64,000 bases of DNA from Anas platyrhynchos (lineage: Eukaryota; Chordata; Aves; Anseriformes; Anatidae): assembly GCF_047663525.1 (NCBI RefSeq), contig NC_092613.1:1017501-1081500 (forward strand). Reading direction: 5' to 3'. Positions 7,716 through 17,443 of the stretch are shown piece after piece. Both the position numbers and the translations under genes were made by a program. A model generated the notes under the pieces. The model did not search any database. It saw only the letters and a list, made by a program, of their open reading frames with translations, and had not been told where the DNA came from. Position 1 is the stretch's first letter. Each line of letters opens with the position of its first letter.

Positions 7716-9980
7716 AAAAAAAAAAGTGAATTTGGATCAAAATAAAAGGATAAAAGGATTTCCTTTCCATTAATTACATGTTCTTACCTTTGTAACAGAT
7801 TTGGTTATTGACTTAGAAGGCAAATATCTGGCCAGACTGCAAGACTTGTGCTCGCAGCGTGGGACAGCTCTCGTAAAGGTGATTCAGGGCAGTTTCTGGA
7901 AAACAAGACATCAGATCTCCCAAACAGCTTTCTTTGTGCTAATGTAGGAAGGGTGAGTAAGTGTAAAGGTAAGAGCCCAGATACCGTAAGAAGCAGAAAG
8001 TGTGAAGGAAACTTCCTTCTGGCTGATACAGCTCCATATCTAGTTGTCAAGTATGAAGAGAGCAGTGCTAAGTTTCTTGGGGAGAGGTAAAAAAGAAGAG
8101 ACTGGGAGATTGTAAAAGGAAAAAGTGGGATTCCCTATTTCAGGAAATCCTAGGAACTGGAAATAGAGATTGGAAGAGTGCTTTAAGCCAAGACAGACAT
8201 GTTTTAAAACTAAAACCTAGGAGTTGAATGAACCAAGAAATGAATCCCTTTTGATTATGCAGTTGTGTCCAGTGTTATCTTGGGAAATATGGTTTCCACA
8301 TAAAACGTATCTGGGGCTTGAAGTTCTCCTAAGGCCCTTCTCTGTGTATTCCCTACTGTTTGGTAAGCGCTGAGGTCACACTGCAGACAGCAGCACGTCC
8401 TCTCCCCACTACTTAGCTGTCTGTTCTCACAACACGTCTAGGAACAGAATGGCTTGGACACAACTGCACCTAGGACCGAGCTCATTCAAGCTGCTGGACG
8501 AGGTAAAAGCTCTGGACAAGCGAAGGGGAGGGAGGGATGGGTGGACATACAATATGATCACTTTAATCTCATTTCTCTAAGAATCCTGGCTGAGAAAACA
8601 AAACAAAACAGAATCAAAAAGAACAGAACAGAACAGAACAGAACAAATGAAGCAAGCAGCTAGCTTGCTGGAGACATTGTCTGGGAAGCAGTGAAAACAC
8701 TTGCAAACAAAAACACGTCAAAGGACTAACTCTTTGAGCTTAATTCTAATCCAACAGCATAACCTCAAAGTCCTGTTTCTGTTCGTAACAGGCTGGTCCA
8801 GTAACATGTCCCATTGGATGACTTTGCAGCATAGATGTCAGGAATGCAGCTTGGGATCCCCTCCTTCTACTCAGAGTTCACTTTGAAGGGATGAGCAAGT
8901 AATTCTTCCTGGGTTGACGGAAATCTAAAGTCTGTTTTCTAACACTCTTGCAGACGCTTCTCTGTCCATCGGCCTGTCCTGCCAACTCTGGTGTGAGTGT
9001 GAAGTTGTGGCAAGAGGGATTTCCCATTCCTATTTGACCTGATGGACACCAGCTTTCCTCGGAAATGGCTGATGTTGCTGAGGAGGCAGCAGTATCAAAG
9101 CCCTTGCTGATGAAGGTACAACCAGCTGGGGAGGCTTTGGCATTTCTGCACAACGCTGCTCCCTGACTGTCACTCCAGACTCAGATTCGGAAAGAAGCAA
9201 AGCAAGCTAGAGGAAAACTGGATGTCCTGGTAATTTTCTTTTTCTTTTATTTCTTCATTCTTCACTTGTAAGAAAATCTAAATCTTAACCCTTTGTTTGA
9301 AAACACGGCTTTACGGAAATGCTTATGGATGTGCTCCTTCACCTTGTGTGGAACCTGCTTCACCTCGCTTCAGCTATAGGACACCTATGCTCCAATTTAT
9401 GCTTCCCATGATAAAGCGGTGTTCTTTCGGTGTTCTTTTCTGTGATGCTTGCAGGCGAGGTTGAAAAGAGTTGTCAGTAGGATTCTTCGTTTCCTTTGCA
9501 GTATCCAAAGCTCCGTATTACCGTGGATCTTCTCCTCTGATCTGGAAAGCTTCACAGGCCAAAAGAGAATTGAGATGAAGAAGGAAATAGAGAATGCTGA
9601 CCAATATTGCCAAGTACCACCCGTAAGTTTTGTGAAAGAATCCGGTGCATTTCTGTAGTGGTAGAAAGTTCATAAAATCATCGTCGTGCACTTGAAGGCA
9701 AGCAATGCTGTAAAAATGAAGAATGCAAGGCCCTGCTTAAGGACAATCTTCAGGCTGCTTCTAGATCAACAGCTTATTTGCTTCTTCCACAACCTCATCT
9801 CCGCTTGCTTAGAAGTTGTGAAGGTCGGAAGCACACTCCGTCTTTTTCATCCCCTCTGTGTATCTTTTCCCTGACAGCAACTTCTGTCTTGGCTCTTCAC
9901 ATCCAGCCAGAGCAGTTGCTTTGCCTCCGCAACCTGCAGGCTGACCTCTGAAGCGATTTGAAGTTACCTGAAAGAAAGAA
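7716..9980. other. Unrecognised sequence with two exon-like pieces
   Basis: Starts with poly(A) (7711-7725) and includes an AGAAC microsatellite at 8620-8645. Two segments have exon-like signals on the plus strand. At 7799-7878 there is an acceptor CTTTGTAACAG, an open frame (LVIDLEGKYLARLQDL...) and a GTGATT donor. At 9502-9622 there is an acceptor TTTCCTTTGCAG, a frame open throughout, and a GTAAGT donor. Their phases do not join directly and I recognise neither protein. Confidence 0.3.
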
Positions 9981-10735
9981 GAGAGGAGAGAAGAAGACAA
10001 GAGGGGAGGGAAGGGGAGGGAATAAAAGGAAGGGAGGGGAGGGGAGGGGAGGGCAGGGGGAGGGTAGGATAGGATAGGATAGGATAGGATAGGATAGGAT
10101 AGGATAGGATAGGATAGGATAGGATAGGATAGGATAGGATAGGATAGGATAGGATAGGATAGGGTAGGGTAGGGTAGGGTAGGGTAGGGTAGTGTAGCAT
10201 AGCGTAGTGTAGCGTGTTAGAGGGGAGGGGAGCATAGGAGAGTATAGGGTAGTGTAGGGGATCGGAGTTTAGGGGAGTGTAGGGTAGGATACGGGAGGGG
10301 AGTGTAGGAGAGTGTAGGGTAGGGGGGCATAGGGTAATGTAGGGTAGTGTAGCGAACGGGAGTTTAGGGTAGGATAGGGGAGGGGAGTGTAGGAGTGTGT
10401 AGGGTAGGATAGGGGAGGGGAGTGTAGCAGAGTATAGGGACAGGGAGCATAGGGGAGGGGGTGTAGGGGAGGGGAGGAGACAGGAGGGGAGGGGAGGGGA
10501 TGGGGGGGAGGGGAGGGGAGGGGAGGGGAGGGGAGGGGAGGGGAGGGGAGGGGAGGGGAGGGGAGGGGAGGGGAGGGGAGGGGAGGGGAGGGGAGGGGAG
10601 GGGAGGGGAGGGGAGGGGAGGGGATGGGGGGGAGGGGAGGGGAGGGGAAGGCAGGGGAGGGGAGGGGAGGGGAGGGGAGGGGAGGGGAGGGGAGGGGAGG
10701 GGAGGGGAGGGGAGGGGAGGGGAGGGGAGGGGAGT
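9981..10735 (+). repeat. Pentanucleotide array GGATA/GGGTA/GGGGA
   Basis: Pentamer array on the plus strand. GGGGA-type units come first, then about 22 nearly perfect AGGAT units (10064-10160), then AGGGT units, then degenerate mixed units. From about 10500 the array is long runs of GGGGA, interrupted twice. It is strongly G-rich on one strand, so G-quadruplex formation is plausible. The long proline/serine-rich frames across it on the minus strand are artefacts. Confidence 0.95.
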
Positions 10736-10959
10736 GCTACCATAAATAAAATTGCCAAATACATGACATTTTGGATCTGGAGCCAAATCTTTGTGTACAT
10801 GTCCTCTCCGTAGCCCCACGTGCTGACCACCCACCCGAATCTATCATACTGTTGGTCAGAAAGAACAGGGAGCATAGGGGAGGGCAGGGGAGTGGAGGGA
10901 AGGGAAAAGAGGGGATGGGAGGGGTGGGGAGCGCTCCCATCAATAAAATTGCCAAATAC
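10732..10959 (+). repeat. Duplicated array edge flanking a 100-bp island
   Basis: The motif AATAAAATTGCCAAATAC occurs at 10745-10762 and again at 10942-10959. Each time it is preceded by a GCT(A/C)CCAT-like stretch and a G-rich tract. Between them is a non-repetitive island of about 100 bp (10763-10862) and a short G-rich tract. This suggests a roughly 197-bp duplication of the array edge. Confidence 0.7.
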
Positions 10960-11230
10960 GATGAAGGAGCAGCAGAGCCTGCAACCTCCAGTCCCCAACA
11001 TCCTCCAACCACCCCCCACTGCTCTGTGGGAAATAGATAGAAGAATCAAGACTGAGGTTTAGCCTGGGATGGAGGTAGTGTGGCGAGGTGGTTTTCTGTT
11101 TGGTTGGTTGGTTGGTTGGTTGGTTGGTTTTAAAGTTTTTAAATTCTCACTGTCCTACTTTGTGATCAGTTGGCAATAAATTCAATTACTCTTCCCCAAG
11201 CCAAGTCTGTTTTGTCCATGAAGCCATCTT
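10960..11230 (+). mobile_element. LTR 3'-part fragment (GC-rich LTR family)
   Basis: This contains the part of the LTR family that copy A lacks: a CCTCCAGTCCCCAAC region, a (TTGG)n stretch, an AATAAA signal at 11175-11180, and CTTCCCCAAGCCAAGTCTG then TTTTGTCC. The order matches the LTR consensus I remember. It is truncated on the left by the pentamer array. Confidence 0.6.
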
Positions 11231-12820
11231 CCAGTCCTGAAATAAGAAAGGAAACAGACCTGCAAGCAACTGTTACACAAGTGCAGGAAGAGTGACAAAG
11301 GAGGGTTTTGAGGCATGAAGTTACTGCAAGGATGCTCTGCTCTTTCCTCACTTCAGGATGAAAAGCACGGCACTAGTGGGTGGTCTGTGGTGGTAGTTGT
11401 TTTTTTGTTGTTTGTTTGTTGTTTTGTCAGCTCCACCCCACAGTATTTTGCTTGTTCTACTTGTTTTGGTGTGCCCCCATTCCCTCCCTCAAGGTAAAAC
11501 ATCCCTAGGGGCCATAACTTGCTGTTAGCAAACAAGATCTTGCAAAAGAGTGAAGTTAACATGGCACCACCTGCACTGGTGTATAAATAGTTCAAATATT
11601 TTCCCTCACTTTCCTGTAACTTTCCTGTAAATTGCTGGTCAGGAGATAACAAGTGGAGAAATTTAGGATAAGAGAGAGAAAGTTGTGTTTCCTATTGCCC
11701 TGGAGTTTCTGTTGGTCTGGCCACGGAAATGGAGTACTCAAAATCCTCAGGACACTCAGTTTATACCAGATTTATCCTAAAACTGCAGTATTTCTAGGCC
11801 CTTGGGATTCTTATCAATTAAAACATACTTTTTCACGCACAGAAGATGCAAAAAAGTGCGTCTACTGCAGTATGCAGACAGAGCCAGTCCTGTCTCTTGA
11901 TTCCTTCTGCCTTCTGCCTGAAGAGCAGCAGACAATCGAGTTCTTGTCTTCAGTAGCTACGGCCTTAACCAACTGTGCAGTCTGTCCATTCATACACAGA
12001 GGAGGAAAAATAGCGTGGAATAACTCCTCTCCTTTGTGCTAACAGAGGAGGGTACAGCTTCCTCACTCCAACCCCACCGAGGCAAACCAGTCAGCAGTGC
12101 ACGCCAGAGCCTCTGTCTCTTCCCCGTCTCATGATGTGCAGCTGGATCACTCTCCCTTCTATCCCCAGGATCGCTTTCAGCACAGTCACAGAAGGGTCAG
12201 ACTCACAGCTTTAGGAGCCATCAGAAGAGGCTTTCACTCTTCTGCCACCACACCCCCTATACACATGCAATTTCACACATGCAAAGAGACACCATGGACT
12301 GGGGAGTTGCACAGAGAGGAGACCACACCCGTTTGCCTGCCTGCAGTTTGACACCAGTAGGGAGGTAATTCCCGTCAGGAGTTTCCATAGAGATGACAGA
12401 ATATGGCCCTAGGGTCCTGCTGCTTCTTTCAGCCCTAATTCTTCAAATCCATAGGAACGGAAGAAACCTTCCCAGCCAAGTGCTGCATATCTTGAAGGTT
12501 GGAGAACCCACAGCCTTCTGCTTCATTTCATTTTAAAGATCAATCCCAATGTCACTCCCATAGAAGTAGTGGAAGCCATCTGGCTGGCTTGGCTTTCTCT
12601 CCAAAGAAGACCAAATGAGAGTTGGTCACGGGTGAGGATGAGCCCTGACAGTTCCTGCATTTTGGTTCTCCTGCAGCCCACAAAGCTCTCACTGCCTTGC
12701 CTGAATTTGAACCCCTTTGGAACCAAATCTACAGATTATCTCTGTAAATCCAAAACAGCACTTATTCACCATGTGAACAACAAATGCCTGGGATGGTTAA
12801 CAGCACTTAGGTGCAAAAAA
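11231..12820. other. Unrecognised sequence
   Basis: Mixed-composition DNA. A 129-codon open frame at 11653-12042 (+) has no motif I recognise and no obvious splice or promoter context. No repeats were identified. Confidence 0.4.
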
Positions 12821-12903
12821 GAGCCCCCGCAGGAGCAGGCCCCGGGCCGCAGCTGCAGCCATGGAGAGGAGCCCACGGGGAGCAGGGGCAGAGAGGGACC
12901 TTG
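12821..12903 (+). mobile_element. LTR internal fragment (GC-rich LTR family)
   Basis: An 83-bp piece starting GAGCCCCCGCAGGAGCAGG, nearly identical to LTR copy A at about 6180-6240, then joined to a GGGGAGCAGGGGCAGAGAG stretch that follows directly, as in copy B. It shares the deletion state of copy B, not A. Confidence 0.75.
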
Positions 12904-13413
12904 GAGGAGGGAACTGTATCCTCTTTTTTCATCGGTGCTGAGATTGAGGATCAGGATTTCGTGGTAGGAATTTGTTTAGATGAACCAATTTACCTCCATA
13001 TGGGTTTTGTATGTTTGTTTCACCTTGTCTTGCAGGACCATCTTGGCTGGGTCTGCAGTGTTGTGCAAAAGTGAAGTTTTTCACAATAAAGAGCAGCTTT
13101 TTTTTCGGGGAAAAGGCTGAGGTGGCCTTCATCAGAGTCTTGTGACCTGAAAATGCAGAAAATGGGTGCATGGCTGGCTGGATGGGTGGGTGGGAGTTGG
13201 GAATTCAGCCTTGGGATCAGAACTGGGACGTTGTTGGGATAGGAAATGATCAGTGGGATGGGAAGTGATGATGGGGATAGGAACTCATTGGGATGGGAAA
13301 AATGGGTTTTATTTTTATTGCATTCAATCCACTTTCTTGACTGTGTTGTACAGTATGGCGTTGTTTTATTACTATAAAATTATGATGATTATTATTTAAT
13401 CTTATTAATTAAA
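12904..13413. other. Unrecognised sequence with degenerate GGGAT repeat
   Basis: Includes a degenerate (TGGG)/(GGGATGGGAA) simple-repeat patch at about 13170-13310. Nothing else was recognised. Confidence 0.4.
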
Positions 13414-13465
13414 CAATTTTTATACGTTATTATATTATAAATTATAAATATTAATATTTATTATA
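13414..13465 (+). repeat. 52-bp AT-rich repeat, copy 2
   Basis: Second copy of 4201-4252 in the same orientation. Confidence 0.6.
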
Positions 13466-13830
13466 TTGTTTTTATTCCTTTTCTACCCTATTAAACTCTC
13501 TTTATCCCAGTGCACTGCTTTGGACTTTAGTTTTCCTTCCGAGTCGTTGTGGATTCACTCCGGATGGGGGGACATTAGTGAACGCCTGTGTGCTTCAGAT
13601 CCAAGGTCACCTTTGCCCTCAACTCAAGATACATGTTTGCATCTATTGTCGTGAAACAATGTTAACAACATCAACAAAAAAGTTCCCTACTTGCTAGCAG
13701 CATCCCTACGTTTGCTGGGGTCTGCTCTGTGCATTTTGAAGACCGTTCCATGCTATTCAGCCCCTTCAGGAGGAAATGGATGGTTCTAGGAAAATGCGTC
13801 TTGACCTGATGCAAAGCTGTGACTCAGCAC

Positions 13831-14040
13831 CCTGCAGCCCCCGCAACCCCTGGCATTTTACCTGCAGCCCCTCAAACAACTCTGATGTTCCCTGCATCGA
13901 CATCAACCACTGCGCTGGGACCTGAGGCCCCTCAAACCCGTGTCACTCGCCCTGCAGCCCCTCCAGCCCCTGGCATGTTCCCTGCAGCACCTCGAGCCCC
14001 TGGCATGTTCCCTGCAGCCACTCCAAGCCTGGCACAGGCC
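13831..14040 (+). repeat. 30-bp minisatellite, seven indel-free units
   Basis: Seven consecutive 30-bp units start at 13831, 13861, 13891, 13921, 13951, 13981 and 14011. Each begins CCTG and most begin CCTGCAGCCCC; the best ones end CCCCTGGCATGTTC. Units differ strongly from one another, yet no unit gains or loses a base. The frame starting at each CCT is open from after a TGA at 13807 to a stop at about 14090. It encodes ten-residue repeats of the form PAAPxAPGMF. There is no in-frame ATG, and no splice acceptor was judged convincing. It may be a decaying coding repeat or simply a minisatellite. Confidence 0.85.
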
Positions 14041-14185
14041 CTACAGCTGGCTGCGGGGACTATCCAGAAATCTGCTCCAGAAATACAGTGATGGCAAGGA
14101 GCCCTCCACTTCATTCTTCCTTTTTTTTCTAGCTGGAAGCATTCAGAGTTGTCAACGGAATTGGTTTGGAGGAGTAGGAAAGACA

Positions 14186-14266
14186 GAATTGCTGGGTTTC
14201 TGCTTTCTCCCAGAAACTATCAGACCACAACATGACAGTTGTCTTTCTTTTACGTAATTTTACACC
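14186..14266 (+). repeat. 81-bp dispersed repeat, copy 2
   Basis: Second copy of 2589-2669 in the same orientation. Upstream and downstream sequences differ between the two sites. Confidence 0.75.
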
Positions 14267-14744
14267 GCCAGGGTCCCTTTTTATATCTTGGTAATTCCGG
14301 GATTACGCAGCACATCCTGGTATATTCTGCGACTGCGCGCACTGTTGCTAGGGGGTCGTCTCTGTCCCTCTGGTGGTCATGAAGATGAAGGCCGTAGTCT
14401 TCCTCAGCATTGTGGTTCAACTTCTTTCTTTATTTGGTCATGTTGGCCCAGCGTGAGACAGGAAGGCAAGATGTTGATACACTAGTTTAACAACTTATCA
14501 GGAGATGGTTACATGAACTTTGCAGCTGTGTTTTCTGAACAAAAGAGGCTACTGAGATGCAGAAGGAGGGAAGGGGAGAGGATTCTCTTTTTTGTTACAT
14601 TAAGCAATGGAATTTTCATAGTGTCTAGCCAAGCATTATACAGCTCCTTACTTCAGCAGGGAGTTTTCACAACTCCCATTCCTCAAACAGAACTCCTTGT
14701 TTTTACAAAAGACAATGAACAAACATTTATTGTGTATTACACAC
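14267..14744. other. Unrecognised sequence
   Basis: No gene or repeat family was recognised between the 81-bp repeat and the 21-bp satellite array. Confidence 0.4.
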
Positions 14745-16590
14745 ACTCCACTCTCTGCTTCCTCAAAATGGATGTTTGGACCCTAAAATTCAGGCCTCGG
14801 CTCCTAGAATGAGGATTTGGGGATTTGAAAGCAGGGCTTTCTCACTTACGACTTTGCCATCTAAGAAGGACGCATTGCATCTTATAATAAAATTGTGGAC
14901 CCTAAAAATAGGGAATTGCCCCTTGGAAATGGCAACCTACTCTGTAGGATTGACGTGTAAGCAAAGGCGGCTTTGGATCCCAACTATAGGCTCTCTTGTC
15001 CTGAAAACGTCCTGAAAGCTGGGTGCTTAAGAACAAGGCTGTGGTCTATACAGAGGAGCCTTGGTGCCATGCCTGTATGCTTCTCAGCTGCAAAGGAAGG
15101 GTGAGAAAAAGGGTTTGGATCCGCAAAAGATGCTCTTAGCCCTGAAGAGAAGGGGTTATAGGGTGAAAATGAGGCATTTGGCCCTAATGAGGAAGGCCCC
15201 AAGAAGGCGGCTCTGAATTCAAGAGGTGGGTCTCTGGGCCCTAATATTAAGGCTTTGGTCACCAAAAAGTAGACTCTTGGCCCTACAAAGGAGTAGGTAG
15301 GCAATCAGGAGGGGGCTTAGGATCCCAAAGCAGCGTCTGGGCCCTGAAAATCAGGGTTTGGAGCCTGAGCATGAGACGTCAGCCATGAAGAATGAAGTTT
15401 TAGAGCCTAGCATGGGGGTCTCTGGACACTAAAATGGGGCTTTGAACCCAGAAAATGAGCCTTTGTACCCCAACCTGAGGCTTTGAGTCCCAAGGAGAAG
15501 GCTCCGGGTGCTAAAAAAGAGGCTTTGGGCTCTCAGGTTGAGCCTTTGGGATGTGACTGTCAGGCCTTGACTCAGCAAATGATGATCCTGGCACGGAAAA
15601 GGAGGGTTCGTTCTCTAAAAAGGGCTTTTGAGCCCAAGGAGGATGCTTTTTGCCCTAATATGTGATGCTGGGGCCTAAAAATCATGGACAGCGCAGCCCG
15701 CTTCCTCTGTCTGGATCCTGAAGTGATGCTTTGATCCCTCCAGATGGGTGTTTGGACCCAAAGAGGAGGCTTTGGACTCTAACATTCAGGCCTCATCTCC
15801 TAGCATGAGGATTTGGGAATTTGAAAGGAGGGCTGTTCCTCTCCAATAAGGCCTCGCCATCTAAGAAGTCCGCATTGCAGGGAACCAGGTCCGTTGTGTC
15901 CGTTGGGACAGGACCTGCCACAGAGGCCCTGCTCCCGGTTCCAGAGATGGTCCCTGGGCCCTGATGTGGCAATAATAAGGTTATAATAAAATTGTGACCC
16001 TAAAAATAGGGGTTTGTTCCTTGTAAGTGGCAGCCTGGTCTGTAAGATTAATGTGTAAGCAAGAAAAAGCCACTAAAAAGGAGGGGTTACCCTTTCAGAC
16101 AAGGCTTTCAAGCCCAAGGAAGAGGCTTTCTGCCCTAATATGTGATGCTGTGGCCTAAAAATGGTGGACAGTGCGGCCCGCCCTCCACTCTCTGCTTCCT
16201 CGAAATGGATGTTTGGACCCCAAAATTCAGGCCTCGGCTCCTAGCATGAGGATTTGCGAATTTAAAAGGAGGGGTGCCCTTCTGATTGCCTTGGATAAGG
16301 CAATCAGAAGAAGAGTTCAGATACCAAGTGGAGGTTGTGGACCCTGAACATAGGGATTTGGGGTGAAATAAGGAAGCATGGGGCCCTAATAATGAGGTTT
16401 GAGATGGTTAAAATATCAGGAGGGGAGGAGGCAAGAGGCAGTGAGGAGGAGGAGAGGGCGTGTCTTGTATCTCCAAGTCAGGCTTTGGAGCTGAAAGCTG
16501 GGCCTTTGGACTCTGCAGCTCAGGGTCTGGGTTCAAAAGTGTTGTTTTGCACCCTCCATCTAGGTGTTTGGACCCAAAGAGGAGGGTAAA
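14745..16590 (+). repeat. Diverged 21-bp tandem repeat array (satellite-like)
   Basis: About 1.85 kb of highly diverged tandem units with a clear 21-bp period (20-22 bp). The period is easiest to see at 15437-15660, where successive units begin GGCTTTGAACCC, GCCTTTGTACCC, GGCTTTGAGTCC, GGCTCCGGGTGC and GGCTTTGGGCTC. The typical unit has a TTT cluster, a GG(A/C)CC core, an A(3-6) cluster and a GAGG(C) tail. A and T runs are thus separated by about 5-7 GC-rich bases. That layout matches published descriptions of the galliform W-chromosome XhoI/EcoRI 21-bp families. Larger blocks are themselves repeated within it. Confidence 0.8.
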
Positions 16591-17407
16591 AAACAAGGGG
16601 TAAGCATCTTAATATCTTTATTATCTTTTTTATAATATCTTTTTTATAATATCTTTATTATAAATGGAAGGCACAAAGCAAGCCAGCAACAGTCTCTGTC
16701 CAAGAGAAATACTTGGTGCTTTATAAACAAACAAGGAAGTACCCTTAGGTGGGTGTGATAATCCTCCTCTAATGCGTTTTTGGAGTGCAAAAATAGATCT
16801 GTTCTTTTCTTGCTCTTCTCTCCAGGACAAAGGCAGAATAGGCAACTGCAAAGTTAGACCAGGGAGGTCAGTTTGTTCCATACTGAGAAAGACAAGCCTG
16901 TAAAACAAACTAGACAGATTTTCTTGGTACTATTTATCTTCCTTCAGCAAAGGCAAAGCTTATGACACTTGTTGGTGTGTGTATATATATTTATCCAGTG
17001 CTCTCACAACAAAATTTTGATTTGAAGAGGACACACAGATCTGATTTTTTTTTCTTTTCCAGTAACTAGTATAATAAGCACTGGTATTTTTGTATAAAAA
17101 CAGAAAAATACAAAACAAAAGACTGAATATTATGTGGTATGCATGACATTAAAAAAAAATGGTGGTTTCAAAGCAATATGTACCCTGGTGTGTTTGCCAT
17201 ATCCTAGAGTCCAGCTTAAAGTGCACCTGATCTGTATTGCATTTTGATATTAATCTCTATGTACAATGTTTTGCATGTAATTTATATGGTTCTTGGGAGA
17301 AAAAAAAAACGAATGAATTGTCAGTTAGCTTCTTCTGAGAAAGCAGAGATATTACTCAAATCAGAAGTGGACGAGCAGTTGAGGGGTGGGAAAAGGGATA
17401 CATATAC
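16591..17407. other. AT-rich sequence, nothing recognised
   Basis: Starts with repeated AATATCTTTATTAT-like sequence (16608-16662), then ordinary AT-rich DNA without recognised features. Confidence 0.4.
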
Positions 17408-17442
<35 letters not shown>

Positions 17443-17443
17443 A
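17408..17443 (+). repeat. (AAAT)n microsatellite
   Basis: About nine AAAT units. Confidence 0.95.

Noticed and set aside
10160..10200. Telomere-like TAGGG runs
   Set aside because: The unit is five bases (AGGGT) and grades into AGGAT and GGGGA, so it is part of the pentamer array and not a TTAGGG telomeric tract.
9897..11049. 361-codon minus-strand frame rich in proline, serine and leucine
   Set aside because: It spans the pentanucleotide array; a 5-bp repeat without stops gives long artificial frames.
11653..12042. 129-codon plus-strand open frame
   Set aside because: No recognisable motif, no promoter or splice context, and a length not remarkable for this composition.
13831..16590. CRISPR-like regular spacing of repeats
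   Set aside because: Units are contiguous and degenerate with no unique spacers, and the DNA is vertebrate.
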